Origin: Propionibacteriales bacterium
GTDB lineage: Bacteria > Actinomycetota > Actinomycetes > Propionibacteriales > Nocardioidaceae
Reading direction: 5' to 3'
Assembly (NCBI GenBank): GCA_026392415.1
Contig: JAPLCC010000059.1
Location: 1-64,000 of the forward strand
Length of the DNA stretch: 64,000 nt
The notes under the pieces were generated by a model that was not told the origin of the DNA, searched no databases, and saw nothing but the letters and a program-made list of their open reading frames with translations. The position numbers and the translations under genes were made by a program. Each line of letters begins with the position of its first letter. Position 1 is the first letter of the stretch. This document shows positions 38,889 to 46,967 of the stretch, one piece after another.

Positions 38889-41456
38889 ATGCCCGGCACC
38901 AACCTCACCCGCGACGAGGCCGCCACCCGCGCTGCCCTCGTCGACGTGACCTCCTACGTCATCGATCTCGACCTCACGAACGCAACGGCGGAGGGGGTCG
39001 AGACCTTCGGATCCACCACGACGCTGACCTTCACCTGCCGCGCTCCGGGCGGCAGCACGTTTGCCGATCTCGTCGATGCGACGATTCACGAGATCACCCT
39101 CAACGGCACGCCCCTGGACCCCGCCACGGCGTACGCCGACAGCCGGATCGCGCTGAGTGACCTGCTGGCCGAGAACGTCCTGGTCGTGCGCGCCGATTGC
39201 ACCTACTCGCACACGGGCGAGGGCCTGCACCACTTCGTGGACCCGGCCGACGGCAACGTCTACCTCTACTCGCAGTTCGAGGTCCCCGACGCCCGCCGCG
39301 TCTACACCACCTTCGAGCAGCCCGACGTCAAGGCGCCGTTCACGTTCAACGTGACCGCGCCGGCGCACTGGAAGGTCGTCTCCAACGCGCCCACCCCGGA
39401 GCCGGTCCCGGCCGGCGAGGGCGTTGCGATCTGGAACTTCCCCGCCACCAAGCCCATGTCGACCTACATCACCGCGGTCGTCGCTGGTGACTACTACGAG
39501 GTCCAGGACGTCTACGAAGGCAAGCACGGCACCATTCCGCTGGGCCACTACAGCCGACAGTCACTCAAGGAGTTCCTCGAGCGCGACCGCGACGAGATCG
39601 TCACCCTCACCAAGCAGGGCTTCGAGTTCTTCGAGAACGCCTTCGGTTACCCGTACCCGTTCGGCAAGTACGACCAGCTGTACGTGCCCGAATACAACAT
39701 GGGCGCGATGGAGAACGCGGGCTGCGTGACCCTGCGCGACGAGTACCTCCCCCGCTCCCGCCAGCCGCGTTCGTTCTACGAGTTCCGCGCGTCGGTGATC
39801 CTGCACGAGATGGCCCACATGTGGTTCGGCGACCTGGTGACCATGAAGTGGTGGGACGACCTCTGGCTGAACGAGTCGTTCGCCGAGTGGGCCTGCTACC
39901 ACGCCGAGGCCCTCGCCACGTCGTACGACGACGCCTGGACCGGCTTCACCAACGCCCGCAAGCAGACCGGCTACCGCGCCGACTCGCTGCCCTCGACCCA
40001 CCCGATCGCGGCCGACAACGTCGACCTGCACGCGGTCGAGGTCAACTTCGACATGATCACCTACGCCAAGGGGGCGGCGGTGCTCAAGCAGCTGGTCGCA
40101 TGGGTGGGCCTCGACCCGTTCCTCGCGGGCCTGCGGCAATACTTCCAGGATCATGAGTACGGCAACACGGAGTTCTCCGACCTGCTGACCGCGCTCGAGA
40201 AGGCGTCGGGCCGCGAACTGTCGAGCTGGGCCCAGGAGTGGCTCCAGACGGCCGGCACCAACACCTTCACCCCCGAGCTCGAGCTGGCAGCCGACGGCAC
40301 CTACGCCGCGTTCGCCGTACGCCAGAGCGCGCCGGCCGACCACCCGACGCTGCGGCGTCACCGGGTCGGCGTCGGCTTCTACAACAGCAACGAAGAGGGC
40401 CGCCTGGTTCGCACCGACTACGTCGAGGTCGACATCGAGGGCGAGCGCACCGAGCTCACCGAGCTGGTCGGCAGGACCCAGCCCGAGCTCCTCCTCCTCA
40501 ACGACGAGGACCTCGCGTTCGCCAAGATCCGGCTCGACGAGCGGTCCCTGGCCACGGCCATCGCCCGCCTGTCCGACCTGGACGACTCGCTCGCCCGCGC
40601 ATTGATCTGGAGCGCCACCTGGGACATGACGCGCGATGCCGAGCTCTCGGCGTCCGACTTCGTCACCCTCGTCCTCGGCAACATCGGCAGCGAGACCGAC
40701 GCGTGGGGGCTCAGCCGGATCCCTGTCTACGCCTCCCAGGCCGTCAACCTCTACAGCAACCCGGCGGGCCGCGAGGCGCTGTCGGCGCGCTGGCAGGAGG
40801 GCCTGCGCGCCCTGCTGGGGCAGGCCGAGGCCGGCACCGACCACCAGCTCACCTTCGCGCGCTCCTACGCGGCTGCGGCCAGCAGCGACGCGGCAATCGC
40901 CGACCTCGAGGCGATCCTCGACGGCTCGCTGGTGTTCGAGGGCCTCGCCGTCGACCAGGACCTCCGCTGGGCGTTGCTGACGCACCTGGCCCGGGTCGGC
41001 CGCGCCGACGACGCCCGCATCGACGGCGAACTGGCCCAGGACAACACGATCTCCGGCCAGGAGAAGTCGGCTGCCGCTCGCGCGGCCATGCCGACGGCAG
41101 CCGCCAAGGAGCGGGCCTGGACCCAGGCCCTGCTCGACCCGTCAGTGCCCAACGAGACGCAGCGCAGCGTCGTCCTCGCCTTCATGCAGGCCGGCCAGGA
41201 GGAGGTCCTGGCGCCGTACGTCGCCACCTACCTCGCCGAGGTCGCGGGGACCTGGGAGCGGCTGGGCGCCCACAAGGCGTCGGTCGCCCTCGAGTTCATC
41301 TTCCCGCGCATCCTGGCCACCCGCGCGACGCTCGACGCCGTGGACGCGTGGCTCGCCGACAACGCTGCGACGGTCAACGCCGGCGCGGTGCGCTACGTCC
41401 GCGAAGGACGGGCCGACGTGGCACGCGCGCTCGCGGCGCAGGAGTTCGACGCGTAG
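38889..41456 (+). CDS. pepN: Aminopeptidase N
   Basis: YNMGAMENAG (GAMEN), HEMAHMWFGDLVTMKWWDDLWLNESFAEW (HExxH...E); full-length M1 family. Confidence 0.97.
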   Translation: MPGTNLTRDEAATRAALVDVTSYVIDLDLTNATAEGVETFGSTTTLTFTCRAPGGSTFADLVDATIHEITLNGTPLDPATAYADSRIALSDLLAENVLVVRADCTYSHTGEGLHHFVDPADGNVYLYSQFEVPDARRVYTTFEQPDVKAPFTFNVTAPAHWKVVSNAPTPEPVPAGEGVAIWNFPATKPMSTYITAVVAGDYYEVQDVYEGKHGTIPLGHYSRQSLKEFLERDRDEIVTLTKQGFEFFENAFGYPYPFGKYDQLYVPEYNMGAMENAGCVTLRDEYLPRSRQPRSFYEFRASVILHEMAHMWFGDLVTMKWWDDLWLNESFAEWACYHAEALATSYDDAWTGFTNARKQTGYRADSLPSTHPIAADNVDLHAVEVNFDMITYAKGAAVLKQLVAWVGLDPFLAGLRQYFQDHEYGNTEFSDLLTALEKASGRELSSWAQEWLQTAGTNTFTPELELAADGTYAAFAVRQSAPADHPTLRRHRVGVGFYNSNEEGRLVRTDYVEVDIEGERTELTELVGRTQPELLLLNDEDLAFAKIRLDERSLATAIARLSDLDDSLARALIWSATWDMTRDAELSASDFVTLVLGNIGSETDAWGLSRIPVYASQAVNLYSNPAGREALSARWQEGLRALLGQAEAGTDHQLTFARSYAAAASSDAAIADLEAILDGSLVFEGLAVDQDLRWALLTHLARVGRADDARIDGELAQDNTISGQEKSAAARAAMPTAAAKERAWTQALLDPSVPNETQRSVVLAFMQAGQEEVLAPYVATYLAEVAGTWERLGAHKASVALEFIFPRILATRATLDAVDAWLADNAATVNAGAVRYVREGRADVARALAAQEFDA

Positions 41457-41476
41457 GCCGCGAAGCTGGCCGCGGT

Positions 41477-41511
41477 GGTCGAGGAGGTTGCGCAGCAACC
41501 GTCTCGGGACC
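41477..41511. repeat. Intergenic palindromic repeat copy 3 (inverted relative to copies 1 and 2)
   Basis: GGTCGAGGAGGTTGCGCAGCAACCGTCTCGGGACC. Confidence 0.85.
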
Positions 41512-41534
41512 CAGCGAGATGGTGCCGGGCTAGT

Positions 41535-42643
41535 TGTGATGTCCGGGGAGGTTGTCCCGCCGCTCGGCGGTGAGTCGGCCTGACAGGTGAAGGCCCCCGG
41601 TTGTGAAGTGGAGCTGTCTAGTTCAACGCTTCACCGACCGGAGGCCCTCGTGTCCCACGCTAACGCTGCCCTGACCCCACGCGCCCGTTTGCGGCTCGCT
41701 CAACTCATCGTCGATCGCGGCTGGACCCACACCGCTGCAGCCAAGATGTTCATGGTCGCCCCGAGGACGGCGAAGAAGTGGGCTGATCGCTACCGCGCTG
41801 AAGGCCAAGCGGGTATGGCCGACCGCAGCTCGCGGCCCCACACGTGCCCGAACAAGACCAGGCCCGATGTCGTGCGCCAGATCGTGCGGCTGCGGTGGCG
41901 CCAACGCCTCGGCCCGGTCCAGATCGCCGGCCGACTCGGGATGCAGGCCTCGACCGTCCACGCTGTACTCGTGCGATGCCGGATCAATCGGCTCTCCCAC
42001 ATCGACCGCGTGACCGGCGAACCCCTGCGCCGATACGAACACGAGCGCCCCGGCTCACTGATCCACGTCGATGTCACCAAGTTCGGCAACATCCCCGACG
42101 GGGGCGGGCACAAGTTCCTCACCCGCCAGCAAAGCCGCGCCAACGGGCGCGCGACCGCGCACCGCACCGGCCAACGCGGCAAGGACTACCGTCCCGCGAT
42201 CGGCACCGCATACGTCCACACCGTGATCGACGACCACTCTCGCGTCGCCTACGCCGAGATCTGCACCGACGAGAAAGCCACCACCGCAATCGGCGTGCTG
42301 CAACGCGCAGTGGCCTGGTTCGCCGAGCACGGCGTCACCGTCGAGCGAGTCCTGTCCGACAACGGATCGGCGTACAAGTCCTACGCCTGGCGTGATGCCT
42401 GCACCGAACTCGGCATCGTCCACAAGCGAACCCGGCCCTACCGACCACAGGCCAACGGCAAGATCGAACGATTCCACCGCACCCTGGGCGATGGGTGGGC
42501 CTACGCCCGGTTCTACGAGTCAACCAAGCAACGCAACGACGCTCTACCGGGCTGGCTCCACTTCTACAATCACCACCGCGTCCACTCCGCCATCGGAGGC
42601 AAGCCACCAGTCACCCGACTGACCAACGTGCCTGGACATCACA
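41535..42643 (+). mobile_element. IS481-family insertion sequence, 1109 bp, with TIRs and 6-bp target duplication
   Basis: Left end TGTGATGTCCGGGGAGGTT, right end (reverse complement) TGTGATGTCCAGGCACGTT; flanked by direct GCTAGT at 41529-41534 and 42644-42649. Confidence 0.92.
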
Positions 42644-42648
42644 GCTAG
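41650..42648 (+). CDS. IS481-family transposase (DDE)
   Basis: HTH N-terminus LTPRARLRLAQLIVDRGWTHTAAAKMFMVAPRTAKKWADRY; HVDVTKFGNI, VIDDHSRVAYAEI, LSDNGSAYKS, RPYRPQANGKIERFHRTL. Confidence 0.95.
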   Translation: MSHANAALTPRARLRLAQLIVDRGWTHTAAAKMFMVAPRTAKKWADRYRAEGQAGMADRSSRPHTCPNKTRPDVVRQIVRLRWRQRLGPVQIAGRLGMQASTVHAVLVRCRINRLSHIDRVTGEPLRRYEHERPGSLIHVDVTKFGNIPDGGGHKFLTRQQSRANGRATAHRTGQRGKDYRPAIGTAYVHTVIDDHSRVAYAEICTDEKATTAIGVLQRAVAWFAEHGVTVERVLSDNGSAYKSYAWRDACTELGIVHKRTRPYRPQANGKIERFHRTLGDGWAYARFYESTKQRNDALPGWLHFYNHHRVHSAIGGKPPVTRLTNVPGHHS

Positions 42649-43007
42649 TCCTTGGCGAACTCGCCGAGCAACTCGATCCCACGGTTGAGTCCACCGGCGA
42701 GGTCGCCCGCGGCGAACCGCTCGGTCATCGCGGCGACCGCCTGGCTCGACTCGTCGTCGGTCAGCCGTTCGCGGACATGACCACCGGTCACGATCTCGAC
42801 CGCCTTGCGGGCGGTGTCGACCATGATCAGGACGCTGCGGGCGGGCAGCACGAGCGTGTTGTGCAGGCTCGTGGCGAAGTCCCGCGGGTCACCCGTCGCG
42901 GATCCCACGAACACCGAGATCTCGGCACGGCACGCCTGCTCGGCGTGGCGGATGGTGACGTCGAGCTCGGCGCGCTCGGCGTCGCTCAGGGATCCGTTGC
43001 TGTTCAT
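42645..43007 (-). CDS. DUF5130/TPM-like protein
   Basis: MNSNGSLSDAERAELDVTIRHAEQACRAEISVFVGSATGDPRDFATSLHNTLVLPARSVLIMVDTARKAVEIVTG. Confidence 0.75.
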   Translation of the reverse strand: MNSNGSLSDAERAELDVTIRHAEQACRAEISVFVGSATGDPRDFATSLHNTLVLPARSVLIMVDTARKAVEIVTGGHVRERLTDDESSQAVAAMTERFAAGDLAGGLNRGIELLGEFAKD

Positions 43008-43011
43008 CGGA

Positions 43012-43380
43012 CTACCACGTACCGCCGGCGCCGCCGGCCTTCGAGGTGTCCGAGTCGGGGGCGGCCAGCTCACCGGCCGCCTTGCGCGGCCCGCCGAGCC
43101 ACTGGTTCTCCGGCTGGAGGGCGTCGATGCTCAGGTCCTCGCCACGGGCCAGGGCCGGCGCGACGAACAGCAGCGTGATGACCACGAAGGCCAGCAGCGG
43201 GATGCCGCCGAGCACGAGGAAGGCATGCAGCACGTCGATGTCGGGCTTCGGCTCCCAACTGCCGGGGCGCGGCTCGGGAGTGTCGGCCGAGGCGGTGCCT
43301 GCGGTCACGAGAACGAGCAGCGCGCTCACACCGACGAGAGAGCACACGGCGAGGAGGCGGCGAAGAACAGTGCTGGTCAC
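43012..43380 (-). CDS. Small membrane protein with signal peptide
   Basis: GTG start: MTSTVLRRLLAVCSLVGVSALLVLVTAGTASADTPEPRPGSWEPKP...VLGGIPLLAFVVITLLFVAPALARG. Confidence 0.7.
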   Translation of the reverse strand: MTSTVLRRLLAVCSLVGVSALLVLVTAGTASADTPEPRPGSWEPKPDIDVLHAFLVLGGIPLLAFVVITLLFVAPALARGEDLSIDALQPENQWLGGPRKAAGELAAPDSDTSKAGGAGGTW

Positions 43381-43461
43381 GGGATGAGGATATCCAGAGA
43401 TTGTCGTCCGTGACCGGGTGGCCTCGACAACGGACTCAGGAGGCTTTGGGAGACTGGCTGC

Positions 43462-44478
43462 ATGCCGGCGTCCACGCTGTCCGTTCTTGTTCCTACGATC
43501 CCTCTCGCAGCGAGCCCCTGCGCCGACGGCGAACAGGTCTGCGACCTGACCTACGACTGGACCGGCAACGCGCGCCTGGCCGACTGGTCCGACATCCTGA
43601 TCGGCAAGCCGCTCGCCATCATCGGCCTGGTCCTGTTCGCCCTCGTCGTGCGCTGGTTGCTGCACCGGATGGTGGACCGGGTCGCCCGCCGGGCCGAGCG
43701 CGGCGTACTCCCCGAGCGGGTGGAGGGTGCCGTCACGGCGCGACGCAAGCAGCGAGCGGCCACCATGTCGGGCGTCCTGAAGAGCATCGTGACCTTCATC
43801 GTGGTCGCGGTCGTCGGGACGATGGTGCTCAGCGAGCTCGGGGTCGCGATCGCGCCGATCATCGCCAGCGCGGGCATCCTCGGCATCGCCCTCGGCTTCG
43901 GCGCGCAGTCGCTGGTGCGCGACTTCCTGGCCGGCATCTTCATCTTCATCGAGGACCAGTACGGCGTCGGTGACGTGGTCGACCTCGGTGAGGCCAACGG
44001 GACGGTCGAAGCCGTGACCCTGCGCATGACCCGCCTTCGCGACATCAACGGAACGGTCTGGTACGTCCCGAACGGCGCCATCGTCCGCGTCGGCAACAAG
44101 AGCCAGAACTGGTCGCGCGCCGTCGTCGACGTGTCCGTCGGCTACGGCGAGGACCTGGCCAGCGTGCAGCGTGTGCTGCGCGACGTGGCCCACGACCTCT
44201 GGCAGGACGACGACTACAGCCACGTGATCATCGAGGAGCCCGAGGTCACCGGCGTCGAGATGCTCGCCGCCGACTCGGTGACCATCCGGGTGATGGTGAA
44301 GACGGCGCCCCTCGAGCAGTGGCAGGTGGCCCGCGAGCTGCGCCAACGGATCAAGGCCCGCTTCGACCACGAGGGCATCGAGATCCCGTTCGCCCAGCGC
44401 GTGGTCTGGCACCGCCAGGATCGCCGCGAGGCCGACCCCGCGCACGCGGGAACGACGGCCGCGGGCGACGAGGGTTGA
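43462..44478 (+). CDS. Mechanosensitive ion channel (MscS family)
   Basis: ASAGILGIALGFGAQSLVRDFLAGIFIFIEDQYGVGDVVDLGEANGTVEAVTLRMTRLRDINGTVWYVPNG. Confidence 0.93.
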   Translation: MPASTLSVLVPTIPLAASPCADGEQVCDLTYDWTGNARLADWSDILIGKPLAIIGLVLFALVVRWLLHRMVDRVARRAERGVLPERVEGAVTARRKQRAATMSGVLKSIVTFIVVAVVGTMVLSELGVAIAPIIASAGILGIALGFGAQSLVRDFLAGIFIFIEDQYGVGDVVDLGEANGTVEAVTLRMTRLRDINGTVWYVPNGAIVRVGNKSQNWSRAVVDVSVGYGEDLASVQRVLRDVAHDLWQDDDYSHVIIEEPEVTGVEMLAADSVTIRVMVKTAPLEQWQVARELRQRIKARFDHEGIEIPFAQRVVWHRQDRREADPAHAGTTAAGDEG

Positions 44479-44510
44479 GGTGCCCGCGATGATGGACGGC
44501 GTGAGCCACG

Positions 44511-44894
44511 ATGACTGACGCCCCGACGTTCTACGACGAGATCGGTGGCTTCGAGACGTTCCGACGGATCGTGGCGACCTTCTACGCGGGCGTCGCCCAG
44601 GACGAGGTCCTTCGCCCGATGTACCCCGAGGCCGACCTCGGACCGGCCGAGGAGCGCTTCCTGTTGTTCCTGGTCCAGTACTGGGGCGGTCCGACGACGT
44701 ACTCCGAACAGCGCGGTCATCCACGGCTGCGGATGCGGCACGCTCCTTTCGCCGTGGACCCGGACGCGCGCGACCGCTGGCTCGGCCACTTCCGCGCCGC
44801 GCTCGACGAGGTCGGGCTCACGCCCGAGCAGGACGCGCAGTTCTGGGCCTACGTCACCCACGCTGCGAACTTCATGGTCAACACGACTGGCTGA
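44511..44894 (+). CDS. Group II truncated haemoglobin
   Basis: TFYDEIGGFETFRRIVATFYAGVAQDEVLRPMYPEADLGPAEERFLLFLVQYWGGPTTYSEQRGHPRLRMRHAPF. Confidence 0.9.
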   Translation: MTDAPTFYDEIGGFETFRRIVATFYAGVAQDEVLRPMYPEADLGPAEERFLLFLVQYWGGPTTYSEQRGHPRLRMRHAPFAVDPDARDRWLGHFRAALDEVGLTPEQDAQFWAYVTHAANFMVNTTG

Positions 44895-44991
44895 ACGATC
44901 TTCCGAACCATGTAACGCCACCACCCGCTCGCGACAGGTACACCACGAGGGGCAACCCCCGTCCCTCGATGACTCTCGAAAGAGAAACCAG

Positions 44992-45603
44992 ATGACCCGG
45001 CCGGACTGGATCGACACGCTGCGTGCAGACCTGCGCCCAGCGGATCCGGATCCGGTGCTGCTCGCGCAGCTGGCTCAGTTGAGCGCAAGCTCCACGGTGC
45101 CTGCCGCGCGGCCGGGTCGGTCGGCGAGCGCCCGACTTGCGATTGTGCTGGGGGGTGCGATCGCGGTCGGTGCGACCTCGTGGGCAGCAGGTGCCCTGCC
45201 TGGAACGGATTCTCCGTTCGGCCCTGAGGAGCAGGTGACGCACCAGCCGACCGACCCACCACCTGGCGGAGTCCGGACCCCACTTCCGGACTCCCCGACG
45301 TCACCTGTCGGCGAACCAGTTTCGCCGACAGGTGACGCCCAGGACCGGTCGTCACCACCCGTCGACGCACCGCCCGACGGCGTACCCGCCAACACGGACG
45401 GTCCGCGGGTTCCCGAAGGCATTCCGCCGGGCCCGCGGGTGGACGTGCCGGGCCTCCCGGACCTCCCCCTCCTTCCTGATCTTCCTGATGTCCCGGCGCC
45501 TCCCCCGACGCCGGGACTCAGTCGCGTTCCCACCCCGAGCCTGCCCAGCGGTCTCCCCCGCACCCCCCGGCCGCAGGAAGCGCTGGTGGACCACGCGCGG
45601 TGA
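44992..45603 (+). CDS. Single-pass membrane protein with Pro-rich tail, translationally coupled to the sigma factor
   Basis: MTRPDWIDTLRADLRPADPDPVLLAQLAQL..., one TM (RLAIVLGGAIAVGATSWAAGALPG), Pro-rich C-terminus; stop overlaps the GTG of the next gene. Confidence 0.7.
   Translation: MTRPDWIDTLRADLRPADPDPVLLAQLAQLSASSTVPAARPGRSASARLAIVLGGAIAVGATSWAAGALPGTDSPFGPEEQVTHQPTDPPPGGVRTPLPDSPTSPVGEPVSPTGDAQDRSSPPVDAPPDGVPANTDGPRVPEGIPPGPRVDVPGLPDLPLLPDLPDVPAPPPTPGLSRVPTPSLPSGLPRTPRPQEALVDHAR
45268..45294. repeat. Perfect inverted repeat, 10-bp arms, 7-nt loop
   Basis: GGAGTCCGGA-CCCCACT-TCCGGACTCC. Confidence 0.9.
45299..45337. repeat. Perfect inverted repeat, 17-bp arms, 5-nt loop
   Basis: CGTCACCTGTCGGCGAA-CCAGT-TTCGCCGACAGGTGACG. 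Confidence 0.95.
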
Positions 45604-46139
45604 CGACGGACGACGAGGTCGTCGCAGCAGCCAAGCAGGGCGACCCTGATGCGTGGCGTGAGCTCTACCGAGCTCACGCCTCTCGCCTGTTGCTCTGGCT
45701 CCGGACCCGTCGGACCGGCGAAGAGAGCCCCGAGGACATCGCTTCGGGCACCTGGCTGGTCGCCGCCGAGAAGATCGCTGGCTTCCACGGCACGAGCGAG
45801 CAGTTCGCCGGCTGGCTCTTCGGCATCGCCCGCAACCAGGCGGCCAATGCCCGGCGGCGCGCCCTGCGCCGCGACCAGATCTCTCTGGGCGGTCCGTCGT
45901 CCACGGACCCGGGACCCGAAGGCGCCTCCACCGACAGCGACTGGGTACGCCGACTCCTCGCCACGCTGCCCGAGCGGGAACGCGACGTGGTGACGTGCCG
46001 AGCCGTCCTCGACATGGACGTGACCACGACCGCGGCAGCCCTCTCGATCAGCGCGGTCTCGGTCCGCGTCGCCCACCACCGTGGTCTCAAGCGGCTCCGC
46101 TCGCAGATCGCGATCGAGCAGTCCAGCGGATCGGCGTGA
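45600..46139 (+). CDS. RNA polymerase sigma-70 family (ECF-type) sigma factor
   Basis: DDEVVAAAKQGDPDAWRELYRAHASRLLLWLRTRR (region 2), LLATLPERERDVVTCRAVLDMDVTTTAAALSISAVSVRVAHHRGLKRLR (region 4). Confidence 0.9.
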   Translation: MTTDDEVVAAAKQGDPDAWRELYRAHASRLLLWLRTRRTGEESPEDIASGTWLVAAEKIAGFHGTSEQFAGWLFGIARNQAANARRRALRRDQISLGGPSSTDPGPEGASTDSDWVRRLLATLPERERDVVTCRAVLDMDVTTTAAALSISAVSVRVAHHRGLKRLRSQIAIEQSSGSA

Positions 46140-46157
46140 CGCCCGGCCCCGCCCAAA

Positions 46158-46171
46158 TGGAACACGTTCTA
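46158..46171. promoter_or_regulatory. KstR-type box TGGAACACGTTCTA
   Basis: Matches TnnAACnnGTTnnA just upstream of the enoyl-CoA hydratase ATG. Confidence 0.6.
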
Positions 46172-46181
46172 CTCTTGGCGC

Positions 46182-46967
46182 ATGACGCTCATCGTCTCCG
46201 ACGAGAACCGGGTCCGCACCCTTCTCCTGGACCGTCCCGATGCCCTCAATGCCTTCAACGAGGAGTTGTACGACGCCACGGCCGATGCGCTGCTCGCAGC
46301 GGCCGAGGATCCCGCAGTCGCGGTGGTGCTCGTGACCGGCAACGGTCGCGCCTTCAGCGCTGGCACCGACCTGCTCGAAATGCATCGCATCGCCACCGAT
46401 CCGGACTTCCAGCGGGGCAGGCACGGTTTCCCGGGGCTGCTCGACGCCCTCGTCGACTTCCCCAAGCCCCTGGTCGTCGCGGTGAACGGACTGGGTCTGG
46501 GCATCGGTGCCACGATCCTGGGCTTCGCCGACCTGGCCTTCATGTCGTCGGCGGCCCGGCTCAAGTGCCCCTTCACCTCGCTCGGCGTGGCCCCTGAGGC
46601 CGCGTCGTCGTATCTCTTCCCGGCGCTGGTCGGGCGCCAGAACGCGGCGTGGGCGCTCCTGTCGGCCGAGTGGATCGGCCCGGAGGAGGCACTGGCGATG
46701 GGGCTGGTCTGGCGGATCTGTGGGCCCGACGAACTGCTGCCTGTCGCTCGGCACCATGCCGAGGTGCTCGCGGCGCGACCGATCTCGTCACTGATCGCAG
46801 TGAAGCGCACCATGACCGAACCGCACCGCGACGCGATCGCGGCCGCACGAGACCGCGAGAACGCAGCCTTCGCCGAACTGATGGGCGGACCCGCGAACCT
46901 CGAGGCGCTGGCGGCGTTCGCGCAAGGGCGTCAGCCGGACTTCACCCAACTGCCGCCGGGGTGGTGA
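46182..46967 (+). CDS. Enoyl-CoA hydratase/isomerase family protein
   Basis: VRTLLLDRPDALNAFNEELYDA; VTGNGRAFSAGTDL; AVNGLGLGIGATIL. Confidence 0.9.
   Translation: MTLIVSDENRVRTLLLDRPDALNAFNEELYDATADALLAAAEDPAVAVVLVTGNGRAFSAGTDLLEMHRIATDPDFQRGRHGFPGLLDALVDFPKPLVVAVNGLGLGIGATILGFADLAFMSSAARLKCPFTSLGVAPEAASSYLFPALVGRQNAAWALLSAEWIGPEEALAMGLVWRICGPDELLPVARHHAEVLAARPISSLIAVKRTMTEPHRDAIAAARDRENAAFAELMGGPANLEALAAFAQGRQPDFTQLPPGW

Noticed and set aside
45600-46139. Retron, toxin-antitoxin or DGR explanation for the hairpins near the sigma factor
   Set aside because: No reverse transcriptase, toxin/antitoxin pair or template/variable repeat nearby; a local regulatory structure is the simpler reading.
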